Numbered from the stretch's first letter, positions 23,727-31,987 are shown. The stretch is DNA of 40,974 nucleotides from an uncultured Bacteroidia bacterium (GCA_902767725.1 CACXIM010000009.1:1-40974); one strand, 5' to 3'. The notes: generated from the sequence alone by a model not told the origin. Program-made: numbers and translations.

Positions 23727-24450
23727 ATTCCAAAACCGTCTTCAGCACCTCGTGCGAATGGAAATCATTCATCACGGGGGCATGGAGCCGCATGAACACG
23801 ATGAGCCCGTCGAGTAAGGCTCGGCGCTGGTTCACATTAAGAGGTAAGTGGCAGGTTTCATCGATGCCTGCGTTGAGCAGTTTCGAGAGTAGTTGTGCGT
23901 CCTCTGCATCGAAATAGTAGGGGTGCAAGGGATAGTCATGGGCAAACGAGCCTTCCATCATGTCGAAGCAATAGCCTGCTTCATGGTTGGCTTTGGGATA
24001 GAAGCCCAGGTGTCGCGTCAGCTCTAAGGTGAAAAACAATGGGAAGTTGGCATAGTCCTGATGGACCAAGTCGAGCCATAGCATCGATCGTTCGATGAAG
24101 TCGTAAAGCGGCTCGTTTTGTTCTTGTTCCGTGATGGTTTTTGAAAGCAACTCACTGACGTACATCAGAATGGCACTTTTGTTCATCACGAAAGGGATGC
24201 TTTGATAAACCGTGGCGAGTTGCACGTCTTTCATGTAGCCCAAGCTGCTTCGGTTGGTTTTGCCAACTTCCACATAATTAATAAGGTGTAGGTTTTGGAA
24301 TAAGGCCACGCGACTCTTCGAGTTGTGGTTGAAGGCGCCTTTCACCATATAGGAACGCAGTCCGAGGCTTCGGGTGAACACCTTCACGATGAGGCTGGTG
24401 TCGCCGTAGCGGATGGATTGCAGGACTATGCCTTGGATTGTGTCGTCCAT
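23725..24450 (-). CDS. recO: DNA repair protein RecO
   Basis: Recombination mediator that helps load RecA at gaps together with RecF/RecR, and anneals single strands. 241 residues from the ATG at 24450. The longer frame from 24564 would lie inside the upstream gene. The N-terminal OB fold is MDDTIQGIVLQSIRYGDTSL through KVFTRSLGLRSYMVKGAF, followed by the helical C-terminal domain (LSKTITEQEQNEPLYDFI, then LELTRHLGFYPKAN). Its ATG overlaps the stop of porZ by one base (TGATG), so the two are translationally coupled. This family lacks simple catalytic motifs, and the call rests on the N-terminal pattern and size. Confidence 0.88.
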   Translation of the reverse strand: MDDTIQGIVLQSIRYGDTSLIVKVFTRSLGLRSYMVKGAFNHNSKSRVALFQNLHLINYVEVGKTNRSSLGYMKDVQLATVYQSIPFVMNKSAILMYVSELLSKTITEQEQNEPLYDFIERSMLWLDLVHQDYANFPLFFTLELTRHLGFYPKANHEAGYCFDMMEGSFAHDYPLHPYYFDAEDAQLLSKLLNAGIDETCHLPLNVNQRRALLDGLIVFMRLHAPVMNDFHSHEVLKTVLE

Positions 24451-26771
24451 CAGTTCATGAGCAGGATCTTGGTGGCAAATTTGTCGGTGCCTTGCTTGGT
24501 GCTGACGAAAATGAGGTAGACGCCGGGCTCTACCTTCTCGCCATTGATGGTGGTGCAGTCCCACACGGCTTGGCCACCTTCGGAAATCAGCTGGGTGACA
24601 AAGGTGCCATCTACTGTGGTGATTCTTACCAATGAATTGGAAACCAAACCTTTTATGCCGACAAATCCGTGATACCCAAGTCTTACGGGGTTAGGATAGG
24701 CGATCACGTCTGTGACGATGGGATCGGGAGTGGCATACTCGCCCCGATAAGAGATGACTCCACTGGCTGTGCCGAAAAACACCTCGCCGCTCTTGTCGAC
24801 GGCCATGGTGGTGACGGCATTGTCGAGTAAAGGACTGTTGTTGGTGTTGAAGTAATGGATTTCCTTGGGTTTGCCATCGAACGACATGAGGTAGACACCC
24901 GATTCGAGGCCAAACCAAATCTGGTTGACGCCTTCCATGGCGGCCATCGAAAGCACATTGGAGCCGTCGAAGAGATAGTCGTATTGGTCGGTGCCGTCGT
25001 TGCGTGGCACGCGGACTTGCGTGGCGTCGAAATTAGAGCCGTTGAAAATCTTTCTTGAGTCGTCAAACAAGCAAGGACCTTTGTCGGTGCCAGCCCAAAC
25101 ATTTCCCTTGTTGTCGACGGTGATGCAGTTGACCGAACCGAGGAGGTTGCCGCTACCTGCTGCCGAGTTGAGGTTGACGGCCTGGTCGTCGGCTGGAATG
25201 TCGAGGGTGCCGTTGTCGTTGAAGACGATGACTTCGCCGTTGCGGCGCGTGATCCACTTGTAGTCGTTGTGGTCGATGAAGAGCGGTCCTATGTCGATGG
25301 CACTGAGGCTACCTCCCAAGTTGTAGGAATGCCAAGTGCCGTTGGGTTCCATCACGGAGAGTAGATCGGGGGCGCCAGTGTTTGCCACCCAGAGGTTGCC
25401 TTTGCTGTCGAAGGCTAAGCCGCTGATGTTGATGAGACTGGGGTCACTAGCCCAAGGTTCAAGAGAACTGTTTTCGGCGTTGTATACTTCCACTAGTTCA
25501 TCACCCTTGAACTTCAGTATGCCGTTGCCCCAGGTGCCCACGTAAGTGACTGAGGGATCGTTGGGGTTGGTAGCGGTACACACGAAGTCGGTATAGTCGT
25601 TGAAGTTGGGTAGGGTGGTGTTGTTGAGGATGGTCCATAAGCCATCGAAGCGGGCTACGCCTTCGCGCATATAGCGTTTGCTCCAGTTGGAGGCATGGCC
25701 TCCTGTGGCAATCCAGACTTGGTCGCCGCAGGCCTTGAGCTCAAAGACGTTTTTCGAGGCGGTGCCATTAGGTTTCACATCCATGTTGTTCCAGCCGTCG
25801 GAGGTCTTGATGAGGCCGCGTTTGTTGTCGCCAATCCAATAGTTGCCACTGTTGTCCAAAGCCACAGCCCAAGGTTCGATGTTGCCGCCAGGCGAATGGA
25901 TGGAATGCTGGGGATTGAGGTTGAGGTCGTACACCGAAAGATTATATCTGTTGGATATCAGTAGACGGTCACTGCAGGCACGCATCTGTCTCTTCTCGCT
26001 GACGTTCTCCTTGTCGAAATAGCCCCAATGGCTGCCATCGTAAACAAAGAGTGTGTCGGCATTAAAGCCACCGTTATAGTTGAGCAGCAACTTGCCGCCG
26101 AACACCTCCATCTCGGTATAGGCTAAATGGGGATGGATGAGACTGTTGTCGAAGTGCCATGCGGCGTAATTGGCCAGGTTTTGTGCGTCAAGTGAGGCAT
26201 AATACATGCCGTCGTCAGTGCAAGCATAGAGGCGTCCGTTGTATTTGACCACATCGGTGACATTGACCATATCTCCTTGGTTTCCAATGTAATATGTGTC
26301 TTTCACTTCTTCTTTTTTCAAGTCGAAAACCACGATGCCGAAGCCACAAGCCGCGTAGGCCAAGTCGCCATCGAAATAGACATGGTTGATGCTTTTGTTG
26401 CCCACGATGTTCTTGTCCTTGATGTCGCTCATGTTGTGGATGTTGCCCTCGTAGTCGATGAGGTCGACATTAGCGTTGGTATAAGCCACAAAGAGCTTGC
26501 GTTGGCTCTCGTTGTAGCCGATGGTGCTGATGCCGATATCCGACAAACCATTGATTTTGTTGAGGATATGGATGGAGTTGTCTTGCGTGTCGTAGTAAAA
26601 CAGCTCATACTGCGTGGCTGCATAAATCTTGTAGCCAACAGGTTCCACGCCAATCACTTTTTGATAGGGCAGGTGAGTACGCCAGTTGCCGATGGAAACG
26701 CCGTCTTGGGCAATGGCGAAGGTGGAGATGAGCCATGCTGCTATGAGGAGGGTAGATTTCAGTTTGTTCAT
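24450..26771 (-). CDS. porZ: T9SS-associated beta-propeller protein PorZ
   Basis: 773 residues. In Porphyromonas PorZ is a surface part of the type IX secretion attachment complex that delivers anionic LPS to the sortase PorU. Signal peptide about 1-21 (ending TFAIAQ), then the opening DGVSIGNWRTHLPYQKVIGV, typical of PorZ. Two seven-bladed-type propeller regions follow with blades such as GYKIYAATQYELFYYD, GRLYACTDDGMYYASL, GLAFDSKGNLWVANTG, TVDNKGNVWAGTDKGPCLFD and VDKSGEVFFGTASGVISYRG. The last 85 residues (VIAYPNPVRLGYHGFVGIKG to FATKILLMN) are the sorting-type C-terminal domain, as PorZ retains one. It reads into recO with a TGATG overlap. No clear -7 box was seen upstream. Confidence 0.85.
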   Translation of the reverse strand: MNKLKSTLLIAAWLISTFAIAQDGVSIGNWRTHLPYQKVIGVEPVGYKIYAATQYELFYYDTQDNSIHILNKINGLSDIGISTIGYNESQRKLFVAYTNANVDLIDYEGNIHNMSDIKDKNIVGNKSINHVYFDGDLAYAACGFGIVVFDLKKEEVKDTYYIGNQGDMVNVTDVVKYNGRLYACTDDGMYYASLDAQNLANYAAWHFDNSLIHPHLAYTEMEVFGGKLLLNYNGGFNADTLFVYDGSHWGYFDKENVSEKRQMRACSDRLLISNRYNLSVYDLNLNPQHSIHSPGGNIEPWAVALDNSGNYWIGDNKRGLIKTSDGWNNMDVKPNGTASKNVFELKACGDQVWIATGGHASNWSKRYMREGVARFDGLWTILNNTTLPNFNDYTDFVCTATNPNDPSVTYVGTWGNGILKFKGDELVEVYNAENSSLEPWASDPSLINISGLAFDSKGNLWVANTGAPDLLSVMEPNGTWHSYNLGGSLSAIDIGPLFIDHNDYKWITRRNGEVIVFNDNGTLDIPADDQAVNLNSAAGSGNLLGSVNCITVDNKGNVWAGTDKGPCLFDDSRKIFNGSNFDATQVRVPRNDGTDQYDYLFDGSNVLSMAAMEGVNQIWFGLESGVYLMSFDGKPKEIHYFNTNNSPLLDNAVTTMAVDKSGEVFFGTASGVISYRGEYATPDPIVTDVIAYPNPVRLGYHGFVGIKGLVSNSLVRITTVDGTFVTQLISEGGQAVWDCTTINGEKVEPGVYLIFVSTKQGTDKFATKILLMN

Positions 26772-26840
26772 AGAGGTAAAATTTGGCTGTAAAATTACGA
26801 ATTTATAGGGAGATAACGCGATTTTCGCCGAAATGTTTTA

Positions 26841-26848
26841 TAACTTTG
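26841..26848 (+). promoter_or_regulatory. -7 box for the GLUG-like T9SS protein
   Basis: TAACTTTG matches TAnnTTTG and lies 19 bases before the ATG at 26868. Confidence 0.6.
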
Positions 26849-26867
26849 CACGGAAAAACCGAACAAA

Positions 26868-28475
26868 ATGAAGAAATCATTATTATCTATTTTAGCCATT
26901 GTGTTGACATTCAATCTGATGGCAACCAATGTTTGGGACGGCTCTTCGGAGCCTTGGACCCAAGGTGACGGCACGATGAACAATCCTTATCGTATTGAAA
27001 CGGCGGCCAATTTGGCCTATCTCGCTGAAAAAGTCAACGAAGGCTATCAGGCTGTAGGACAGGGTGTTTTCGAGGATGAGTATTTCCTGCTCACCGACGA
27101 CCTCGACCTGAACAACCTCAACTGGACGCCTATTGGCAATGTGAATTATAGCATGGATGGCTTCTATTTCGCAGGTCGTTTCGATGGTTGCTATCATCAG
27201 ATTGAGAATTTGAGGATAGAGACCAGTGCCGACTTGGTGGGCTTGTTTGCCGCTGTAGGTGGCGAAGACCATTATGTCAGGAATCTTTCGGTGAGCGGCA
27301 CGGTTATTTCCACGGGCATGGGTGCAGCAGGCGTGGTGGGCGGCATCGCTGGCGATGCTTTGGTCTATCGATGCAGTTTCTCGGGCTCAGTGAGTGTGAA
27401 CAACGGCGGCTCTTTTTGCGGTGCTGCCGGTGTGGTTGCTGGGGTGCAAAACGGTAGGGTGGTGCAATGTTCATCGTCAGCAACTGTGACGGTGACGAAT
27501 AGCAATTTCATGGGTGCCGCTGTGGCAAGTGGAGTGGTGTGCTTCGCGCGCGAAACGGCTTCTATCCAAAGTTGTTACAACACGGGCTCAGTGAATGCTA
27601 GTGCCGTGCTGATGGGTATTTCGGGCGGCATCTTGGCCGCCACGGTGGAGTCGGCGGAAGTCAATATCTATTCATGCTACAATGTCGGTCAAATCAGTGG
27701 CGGCGCGTCGGGCGGCATCTTCGGCATGGTCAGTCCCATTGACCCGACTAAGAGCGAAAATGCAATCAATGTCAGTAATTGTTTCTTCTTGACCTCTGCT
27801 GGCGGCAATAATGGCTATGGCACGGGCATGACAGCCGACGAGATGAAAACCGAGCAATTCAAGAACCAACTCGACCAAAGCGCACACGCTTTCGTGATGG
27901 ACAACGGCACCAACAACGGCTATCCCGTCCATAGTTTGGCGAGTTTTATCCTTTATGAAGCTTCCGACATCACCCCACATTCAGCCAAGCTGTCGGCATG
28001 GATTCACCAGGGCAACGACCATTTTGCGAGGGCCTATTTCAAGTACCTGAAATGGGAAGAAACCGAATGGATTGAGGTAGACGTGCCGACCGACGGCTAT
28101 GTGGAAGCTGTGCTTGAGGGCTTGGAGGAAGACACCTATTATGAGTATATGTTTGCCTGCGAGTTTGACGATGGCACTGGGATTGAGTCGGGACAACCAA
28201 GGGCGTTCCAAACGGGATATGATGCTGTTGATGAGGACGGCCCTTCGACGAGCTCAGGGACCTTGGTGGTTTATCCGAATCCTGTATCGGAAGTACTTTA
28301 TATTCAAGGTCTTAAGCCTATTGAGGTACAAGTTTTCAATGCTTTGGGTCAGTTGGTGAAGACCATCAAAAACGAGAGTCAAATCAACGTCAGCGATTGG
28401 TCAGAAGGAGTGTATGTGTTGCGCATCGCTACCGCTGACGGGAAGGTTTTTGAGAGAAGGGTATCTGTAAAGTAG
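26868..28475 (+). CDS. Secreted GLUG-like repeat protein with T9SS tail
   Basis: 535 residues. Signal peptide MKKSLLSILAIVLTFNLMAT, then WDGSSEPWTQGDGTMNNPYR and ETAANLAYLAEKVNEGY, the usual start of GLUG-type beta-helical surface proteins (WxG...G...PY.I.t...L.yLa..vN). Repeats such as GGIAGDALVYRCSFSGSVSV and IQSCYNTGSVNASA are GLUG-like rungs. A fibronectin-like stretch (about 365-430) precedes the sorting domain VVYPNPVSEVLYIQGL to KVFERRVSVK. The linker just before this domain is encoded by a 24-bp palindromic repeat (28239-28262) giving GPSTSSGT. Likely role: surface or secreted adhesion protein; no catalytic motif is visible. A strong hairpin follows the stop. Confidence 0.85.
   Translation: MKKSLLSILAIVLTFNLMATNVWDGSSEPWTQGDGTMNNPYRIETAANLAYLAEKVNEGYQAVGQGVFEDEYFLLTDDLDLNNLNWTPIGNVNYSMDGFYFAGRFDGCYHQIENLRIETSADLVGLFAAVGGEDHYVRNLSVSGTVISTGMGAAGVVGGIAGDALVYRCSFSGSVSVNNGGSFCGAAGVVAGVQNGRVVQCSSSATVTVTNSNFMGAAVASGVVCFARETASIQSCYNTGSVNASAVLMGISGGILAATVESAEVNIYSCYNVGQISGGASGGIFGMVSPIDPTKSENAINVSNCFFLTSAGGNNGYGTGMTADEMKTEQFKNQLDQSAHAFVMDNGTNNGYPVHSLASFILYEASDITPHSAKLSAWIHQGNDHFARAYFKYLKWEETEWIEVDVPTDGYVEAVLEGLEEDTYYEYMFACEFDDGTGIESGQPRAFQTGYDAVDEDGPSTSSGTLVVYPNPVSEVLYIQGLKPIEVQVFNALGQLVKTIKNESQINVSDWSEGVYVLRIATADGKVFERRVSVK
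28239..28262. repeat. 24-bp palindromic coding repeat, copy 4
   Basis: GGCCCTTCGACGAGCTCAGG followed by GACC is the reverse-orientation form with a small central variation. It is read in frame as GPSTSSGT in the linker before the T9SS domain. Confidence 0.8.
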
Positions 28476-28485
28476 TTTTGAAGTA

Positions 28486-28543
28486 AAAAGCCTTGCCTTT
28501 CATGTCATTCCCTTGGGAATCTATGAAAGGCAAGGCTTTTCTT
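28486..28543. terminator. Long hairpin terminator with shared 25-base core
   Basis: AAAAGCCTTGCCTTTCAT (28486-28503) pairs perfectly with ATGAAAGGCAAGGCTTTT (28523-28540) and is followed by a T-rich tract. It separates the GLUG-like gene from the convergent tRNA. The central 25 bases (28501-28525) are identical to 14795-14819. Confidence 0.85.
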
Positions 28544-28544
28544 G

Positions 28545-28616
28545 TAGCCCCACTAGGACTCGAACCTAGATTTAAAGTTTAGGAAACTTCCGTTCTATCC
28601 CTTGAACTATAAGGCC
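28545..28616 (-). tRNA. tRNA-Arg (anticodon CCT)
   Basis: Read on the minus strand: acceptor GGCCTTA with TGGGGCT and discriminator A, D stem GTTC/GAAC, anticodon stem GAAGT/ACTTT with loop TTCCTAA (CCT at 34-36), and T arm CTAGG-TTCGAGT-CCTAG. It reads AGG. CCA is not encoded in full. The acceptor stem has several G-U pairs, including position 1-72, which is unusual for a tRNA. A -7 box lies upstream. Confidence 0.92.
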
Positions 28617-28633
28617 GTTGGATAAATTCGCTG

Positions 28634-28641
28634 CAAAGGTA
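28634..28641 (-). promoter_or_regulatory. -7 box for tRNA-Arg
   Basis: The minus strand reads TACCTTTG, 17 bases before the tRNA 5' end. Confidence 0.55.
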
Positions 28642-28674
28642 AGACTTTTTTCTGAAATAGGAAATCTTTATTTG

Positions 28675-29011
28675 AGTTTCGCACATCCCGATGGGATGTA
28701 AGGAGTTGATCATCGTCGTTTCTTTTACCGAGCGATAATCCCTACAGGATTGGTCCGATTCTCGTAGGGAATTGCCTTCGGTTGAATTATGAGTATCGCG
28801 GACTTGATCCACAATCTTCTGTGCTATAGGGTTTACCTTTCTTGCTTAGGAGATGGCGGGTCCTTGCCCGCCATGACGCTGAAAGAAGGGATTCTTCCGA
28901 AATATTTTACCGAGCGACAATCCCTCGGGATTGTTACGATTTCCGTAGGAAATGACGTTCGGTTGAATTATGAGTTTGCTGTTTTTCGGCATCCCGTAGG
29001 GATGCACCAAA
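28675..29011. repeat. Composite palindromic repeat region between the tRNA and xth
   Basis: No gene is seen here. The left end, AGTTTCGCACATCCC, and the block with TTTACCGA plus AATCCCTAC match the 175-bp element at 14852. A unit of about 70 bp (TTTTACCGAGCGA to CGGTTGAATTATGAG) occurs at about 28722-28793 and again at about 28907-28975. Between the two units sits three-hairpin repeat copy C. GGCATCCCGTAGGGATGC closes the region just before the xth stop. Confidence 0.65.
28793..28878. repeat. Three-hairpin repeat, copy C (degenerate)
   Basis: Hairpin 3 (ATGGCGGGTCCTTGCCCGCC) is intact, but hairpin 1 and the central hairpin (TTGCTTAGGAGAT side) have lost pairing. It lies inside a pair of 70-bp direct repeats. 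Confidence 0.6.
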
Positions 29012-29015
29012 TTCT

Positions 29016-29777
29016 TTATTTCAAATCAAGCACAATAGGGCAATGGTCCGACTGCATCACCTCGGGCAGGATGCCGACATTGGCGATGCGGTCTTTCAGG
29101 TTGTCGGTCACGATATGGTAGTCGATGCGCCAGCCGAGGTTCTTGGCACGGGCGCCAGCGCGGAAACTCCACCAGCTGTATTGATTGGGCTCTTTCACCA
29201 ATTGTCGGAAGCTGTCGATGTAGCCGTCGCTGAGGAATTCGGTCATCCACTGGCGTTCCTCGGGTAGGAAGCCCGATGAGGTGTCGTGTTTCCTCGGGTT
29301 GTTGATGTCGATGTCCTCGTGGCAGATGTTGTAGTCGCCGGAGAGCACCAATTGTGGTCTTTCTTTTCTCAACGCGTTGACATACTTGCGGAAGAAGTCG
29401 AGCCACACCATCTTGAAGGCTTGGCGCTCATCTCCCGTGGTGCCCGAAGGGTGGTAGACGCTCACCACCGAGAGGTCGCCGAAGTCGGCACGGAGGAAGC
29501 GGCCTTCGATGTCGTACAAAGGTTCGTTCATGCCGTAGACAACGTTGTCGGGCTCCTGTTTTGTGATAAGACCTACGCCACTGTAACCCTTCTTCTGTGC
29601 AGGGAACCAATAGTGGTGGTAGCCCATCATCTCGAAATCCATCAGGGGAATCTGGTCGGGCGTGGCTTTCAGCTCTTGGAAGCAGAGCACATCGGGTTGG
29701 TAGTCGTTGATCCATTGCAGCAGGCCTTTGTTGATGGCCGCGCGGATGCCGTTCACGTTATAACTGACGATTTTCAT
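29016..29777 (-). CDS. xth: Exodeoxyribonuclease III (AP endonuclease)
   Basis: 253 residues from the ATG at 29777 (MKIVSYNVNGIRAAINKGL); the longer frame from 29843 adds residues unlike the family. It cuts DNA at abasic sites and removes 3' blocks in base excision repair. All Exo III motifs are visible: NVNGIRAA, CFQELKA (metal-binding Glu), GYSGVGLIT, SVYHPSG, LSGDYNICHEDIDI (Asp-x-Asn), SWWSFRAGARAKNLGWRIDY and QSDHCPIVLDL (catalytic Asp-His). It is divergent from the chloride channel, with three-hairpin repeat copy D between them. Confidence 0.95.
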   Translation of the reverse strand: MKIVSYNVNGIRAAINKGLLQWINDYQPDVLCFQELKATPDQIPLMDFEMMGYHHYWFPAQKKGYSGVGLITKQEPDNVVYGMNEPLYDIEGRFLRADFGDLSVVSVYHPSGTTGDERQAFKMVWLDFFRKYVNALRKERPQLVLSGDYNICHEDIDINNPRKHDTSSGFLPEERQWMTEFLSDGYIDSFRQLVKEPNQYSWWSFRAGARAKNLGWRIDYHIVTDNLKDRIANVGILPEVMQSDHCPIVLDLK

Positions 29778-29823
29778 TGGTGTGTATTTTGTCGGTCTGG
29801 GTATTACTATCTTAAACATATTG

Positions 29824-29912
29824 CCGTCATGGCGGAGGTACATCCGCCATCCCCTGAACGCGAAGACGACACTTTTCGCTTAGGGGATTGCGGGTCAAGC
29901 CCGCAATGACGG
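29824..29912. repeat. Three-hairpin repeat, copy D
   Basis: The ends CCGTCAT and ATGACGG pair. Hairpin 1 is ATGGCGG with CCGCCAT, the central hairpin is CCCCTGAACGCGAA with TTCGCTTAGGGG, and hairpin 3 is ATTGCGGG with CCCGCAAT. It lies between the divergent xth and ClC genes. Confidence 0.75.
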
Positions 29913-30024
29913 TAAAGGGTAGGTTTTGTTTTCCCTGCCGTTTGAAATGGCGAAAATAGTGAAAAAGTCGTTTCTTTTCGGTGCGCGCGTTACTTTTTTA
30001 TATTTTAGCGGCCGAAAAACGAGA

Positions 30025-31815
30025 ATGACCGTGGGTAAAGCCAAAGACAAAATCAACGGATGGATTGATCGCTTCAACGCATGGCGCACAACGCACATGA
30101 CCGACCGTCGTTTCATGCTGATACTCAGCATCCCGACGGGATTCCTGGCCGGTGCCGCTGCTGTCGTCATCAAGAAGCTGGCACACGGCATCCGCGATTT
30201 GGTCATCAACGCGCAGTTCAACTATTCCCACTTGCTTTATTTCATTTGCCCCGCCATCGGTATCTTGCTGACCATCCTGTTCTGCAAGTACATCCTCAAG
30301 AAGGACGTCGGCCATGGCATCCCGGGCATCCTTTATGCCATCTCGAAAAACAAAGGTAAGGTGCACCATAGCAGCACTTGGTCGAGCATCGTCACCAGCG
30401 CCTTGACTGTCGGTTTTGGTGGTTCGGTGGGATTGGAAGGTCCCAGTGTGTCGACGGGCGGCAGCATAGGCTCCAACATCGCCCAGGCCTTGAAACTGGA
30501 CTATAAACACACTATCTTACTCATCGGCATGGGTGGCGCAGCGGCCTTGGCTGCCATCTTCCAAGCGCCTATCACGGGCATCGTCTTTGCCCTTGAGGTG
30601 TTTATGATTGACTTGTCACTCAATGCCTTGGTGCCCATCATCTGCTCTTCGTTTGTCGCCATTCTGACGGCTTATTGGTTCCTTGGTCAGACGGTGGAGT
30701 ATCCAGCGGCTATCGCCGAGGGTTTCATTCCTAGCAACGCCTTGTTTTACGTTGGTTTGGGTCTCTTCGCAGGTTTGGTGTCGGCCTATTTCCTCAAGGT
30801 GACTTTTAGTGTGGAAAAGCGCTTCAAGAAGGTGCAGTCACCATGGGTGCGTTTCCTCGTTGGCGGCACGCTGTTGGGTATACTTATCTTCTTGTTTCCA
30901 GCGCTTTACGGCGAGGGTTATGAGGCCATCAACTCGGCTTTGCGTGGCGACTACAGCCCGGTCTTTGGCAACGCGTGGTTTGCGAGATTCAAGGAATACG
31001 ACTTGGTGGTCATCATCCTCTTTGCGGGTATGATTCTGTTGAAAGCCTTTGCGACGGCCTTCACCTTTGGTGCGGGCGGTGTGGGTGGCACCTTTGCTCC
31101 CGCTTTGTTTATAGGCGCTTTCACGGGATTGTTTTTTGCAACTTTGGTTAATTATCTGGGTATAGGTAACTTAGACCCAGCCAAATTTGCCCTCGTGGGC
31201 ATGAGTGGCTTGGTGGCGGGCATGCTTCATGCGCCCTTGACGGGCATCTTCCTCATCGCAGAAATCACGAATGGCTACGCGCTCATTGTGCCGTTGATGA
31301 TTGTGTCGGCCTTGGCCTACGCCATCAACAGACTGTTTTTCAGTCATTCCATTTATACCAATGCCGTGGCAGAGAAAGGTGTGGAGGTGACGCACAACAA
31401 GGATAAGAGTATTCTCAACATGATGGCTATCAACCAGTTGATTGAGACCAATTTCAGTCCTATTGATCCCAACTGCACTTTCGGTGATCTATTGCCTTTG
31501 GTGTCGTCATCAAAGCGTAACATCTTCCCCGTGGTCGACAAGGAAGGCTTCTTCTGTGGCCATGTGTTGTTTGATGACGTGCGCGCCATTCTCTTCGATT
31601 CAAGCCATTACGACCAATCGATCCAGAATTATGCGGTGCTTCCTGACTATGTCATCCACCCAGAGGAGCCGATGGAAGAGATTGTGCATAAGTTCCAGAA
31701 ATCGGGCAAATACAACATTCCTGTCATTCAAGGAGGGAAGTATTTGGGTTACCTTTCTCGCGCCAATGTGTTTTCGGCTTACCGCGCCATGATGAGCGAA
31801 ATTTCAGAGGATTGA
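30025..31815 (+). CDS. ClC-family chloride channel/antiporter with C-terminal CBS-like region
   Basis: 596 residues from the ATG at 30025. Upstream in-frame Met codons at 29926 and 29950 would add a basic stretch with no family match. It moves chloride (or a similar anion, possibly against protons) across the inner membrane. ClC signatures: GHGIPG (variant of GSGIP, about residue 95), GGSVGLEGPSVSTGGSIGS with the gating Glu, and GAGGVGGTFAPALFIGA (the GxFxP motif). About a dozen hydrophobic helices fill residues 30-430. The tail (about 460-590) contains two CBS-like segments, for example KRNIFPVVDKEGFFCGHV and KYNIPVIQGGKYLGYLSR, which in this family sense adenine nucleotides. Neighbours give no hint of the physiological role. 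Confidence 0.92.
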   Translation: MTVGKAKDKINGWIDRFNAWRTTHMTDRRFMLILSIPTGFLAGAAAVVIKKLAHGIRDLVINAQFNYSHLLYFICPAIGILLTILFCKYILKKDVGHGIPGILYAISKNKGKVHHSSTWSSIVTSALTVGFGGSVGLEGPSVSTGGSIGSNIAQALKLDYKHTILLIGMGGAAALAAIFQAPITGIVFALEVFMIDLSLNALVPIICSSFVAILTAYWFLGQTVEYPAAIAEGFIPSNALFYVGLGLFAGLVSAYFLKVTFSVEKRFKKVQSPWVRFLVGGTLLGILIFLFPALYGEGYEAINSALRGDYSPVFGNAWFARFKEYDLVVIILFAGMILLKAFATAFTFGAGGVGGTFAPALFIGAFTGLFFATLVNYLGIGNLDPAKFALVGMSGLVAGMLHAPLTGIFLIAEITNGYALIVPLMIVSALAYAINRLFFSHSIYTNAVAEKGVEVTHNKDKSILNMMAINQLIETNFSPIDPNCTFGDLLPLVSSSKRNIFPVVDKEGFFCGHVLFDDVRAILFDSSHYDQSIQNYAVLPDYVIHPEEPMEEIVHKFQKSGKYNIPVIQGGKYLGYLSRANVFSAYRAMMSEISED

Positions 31816-31831
31816 TTTGTTTCACAAAGAA

Positions 31832-31856
31832 TGCGCAAAACACCCTACTTTGCGCA
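31832..31856. terminator. Hairpin after the ClC stop
   Basis: TGCGCAAA (31832-31839) pairs with TTTGCGCA (31849-31856), 17 bases after the stop codon. It lacks a T-run, so it is only a possible terminator or 3' stabiliser. Confidence 0.35.
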
Positions 31857-31858
31857 AA

Positions 31859-31924
31859 AAGCTTGAAGCCACACTGGACGACTATTGGGAGAATGTCGCC
31901 GTTGGCATTACCTTTAAACTCTGA
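31859..31924 (+). pseudogene. Possible remnant of a gene 3' end
   Basis: A short open stretch reads KLEATLDDYWENVAVGITFK, Leu, stop. It has no start and no upstream body, and its ending resembles the last strand of an outer-membrane barrel (alternating hydrophobics, then aromatic-x-Leu). It is followed after 26 bases by a strong terminator, as a real gene end would be. It could be a fragment left by deletion, or chance. Confidence 0.3.
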
Positions 31925-31950
31925 TAATCATACCTGATGTCGAAATAATA

Positions 31951-31987
31951 AAGAGTCGCAACCGTTACGATTGCGACTCTTTTTTTG
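31951..31987 (+). terminator. Intrinsic terminator
   Basis: AAGAGTCGCAA pairs with TTGCGACTCTT across a 9- to 10-base loop, followed by a run of T. It ends the ClC transcript. The next gene (stop at 32066) is on the other strand. Confidence 0.85.

Noticed and set aside
28579-28812. 77-residue minus-strand open frame
   Set aside because: Overlaps the tRNA-Arg gene and repeat DNA; no protein features.
28675-29011. Possible CRISPR array in the repeat region
   Set aside because: Repeats are palindromic, of differing length and irregularly spaced, and no cas gene is present.
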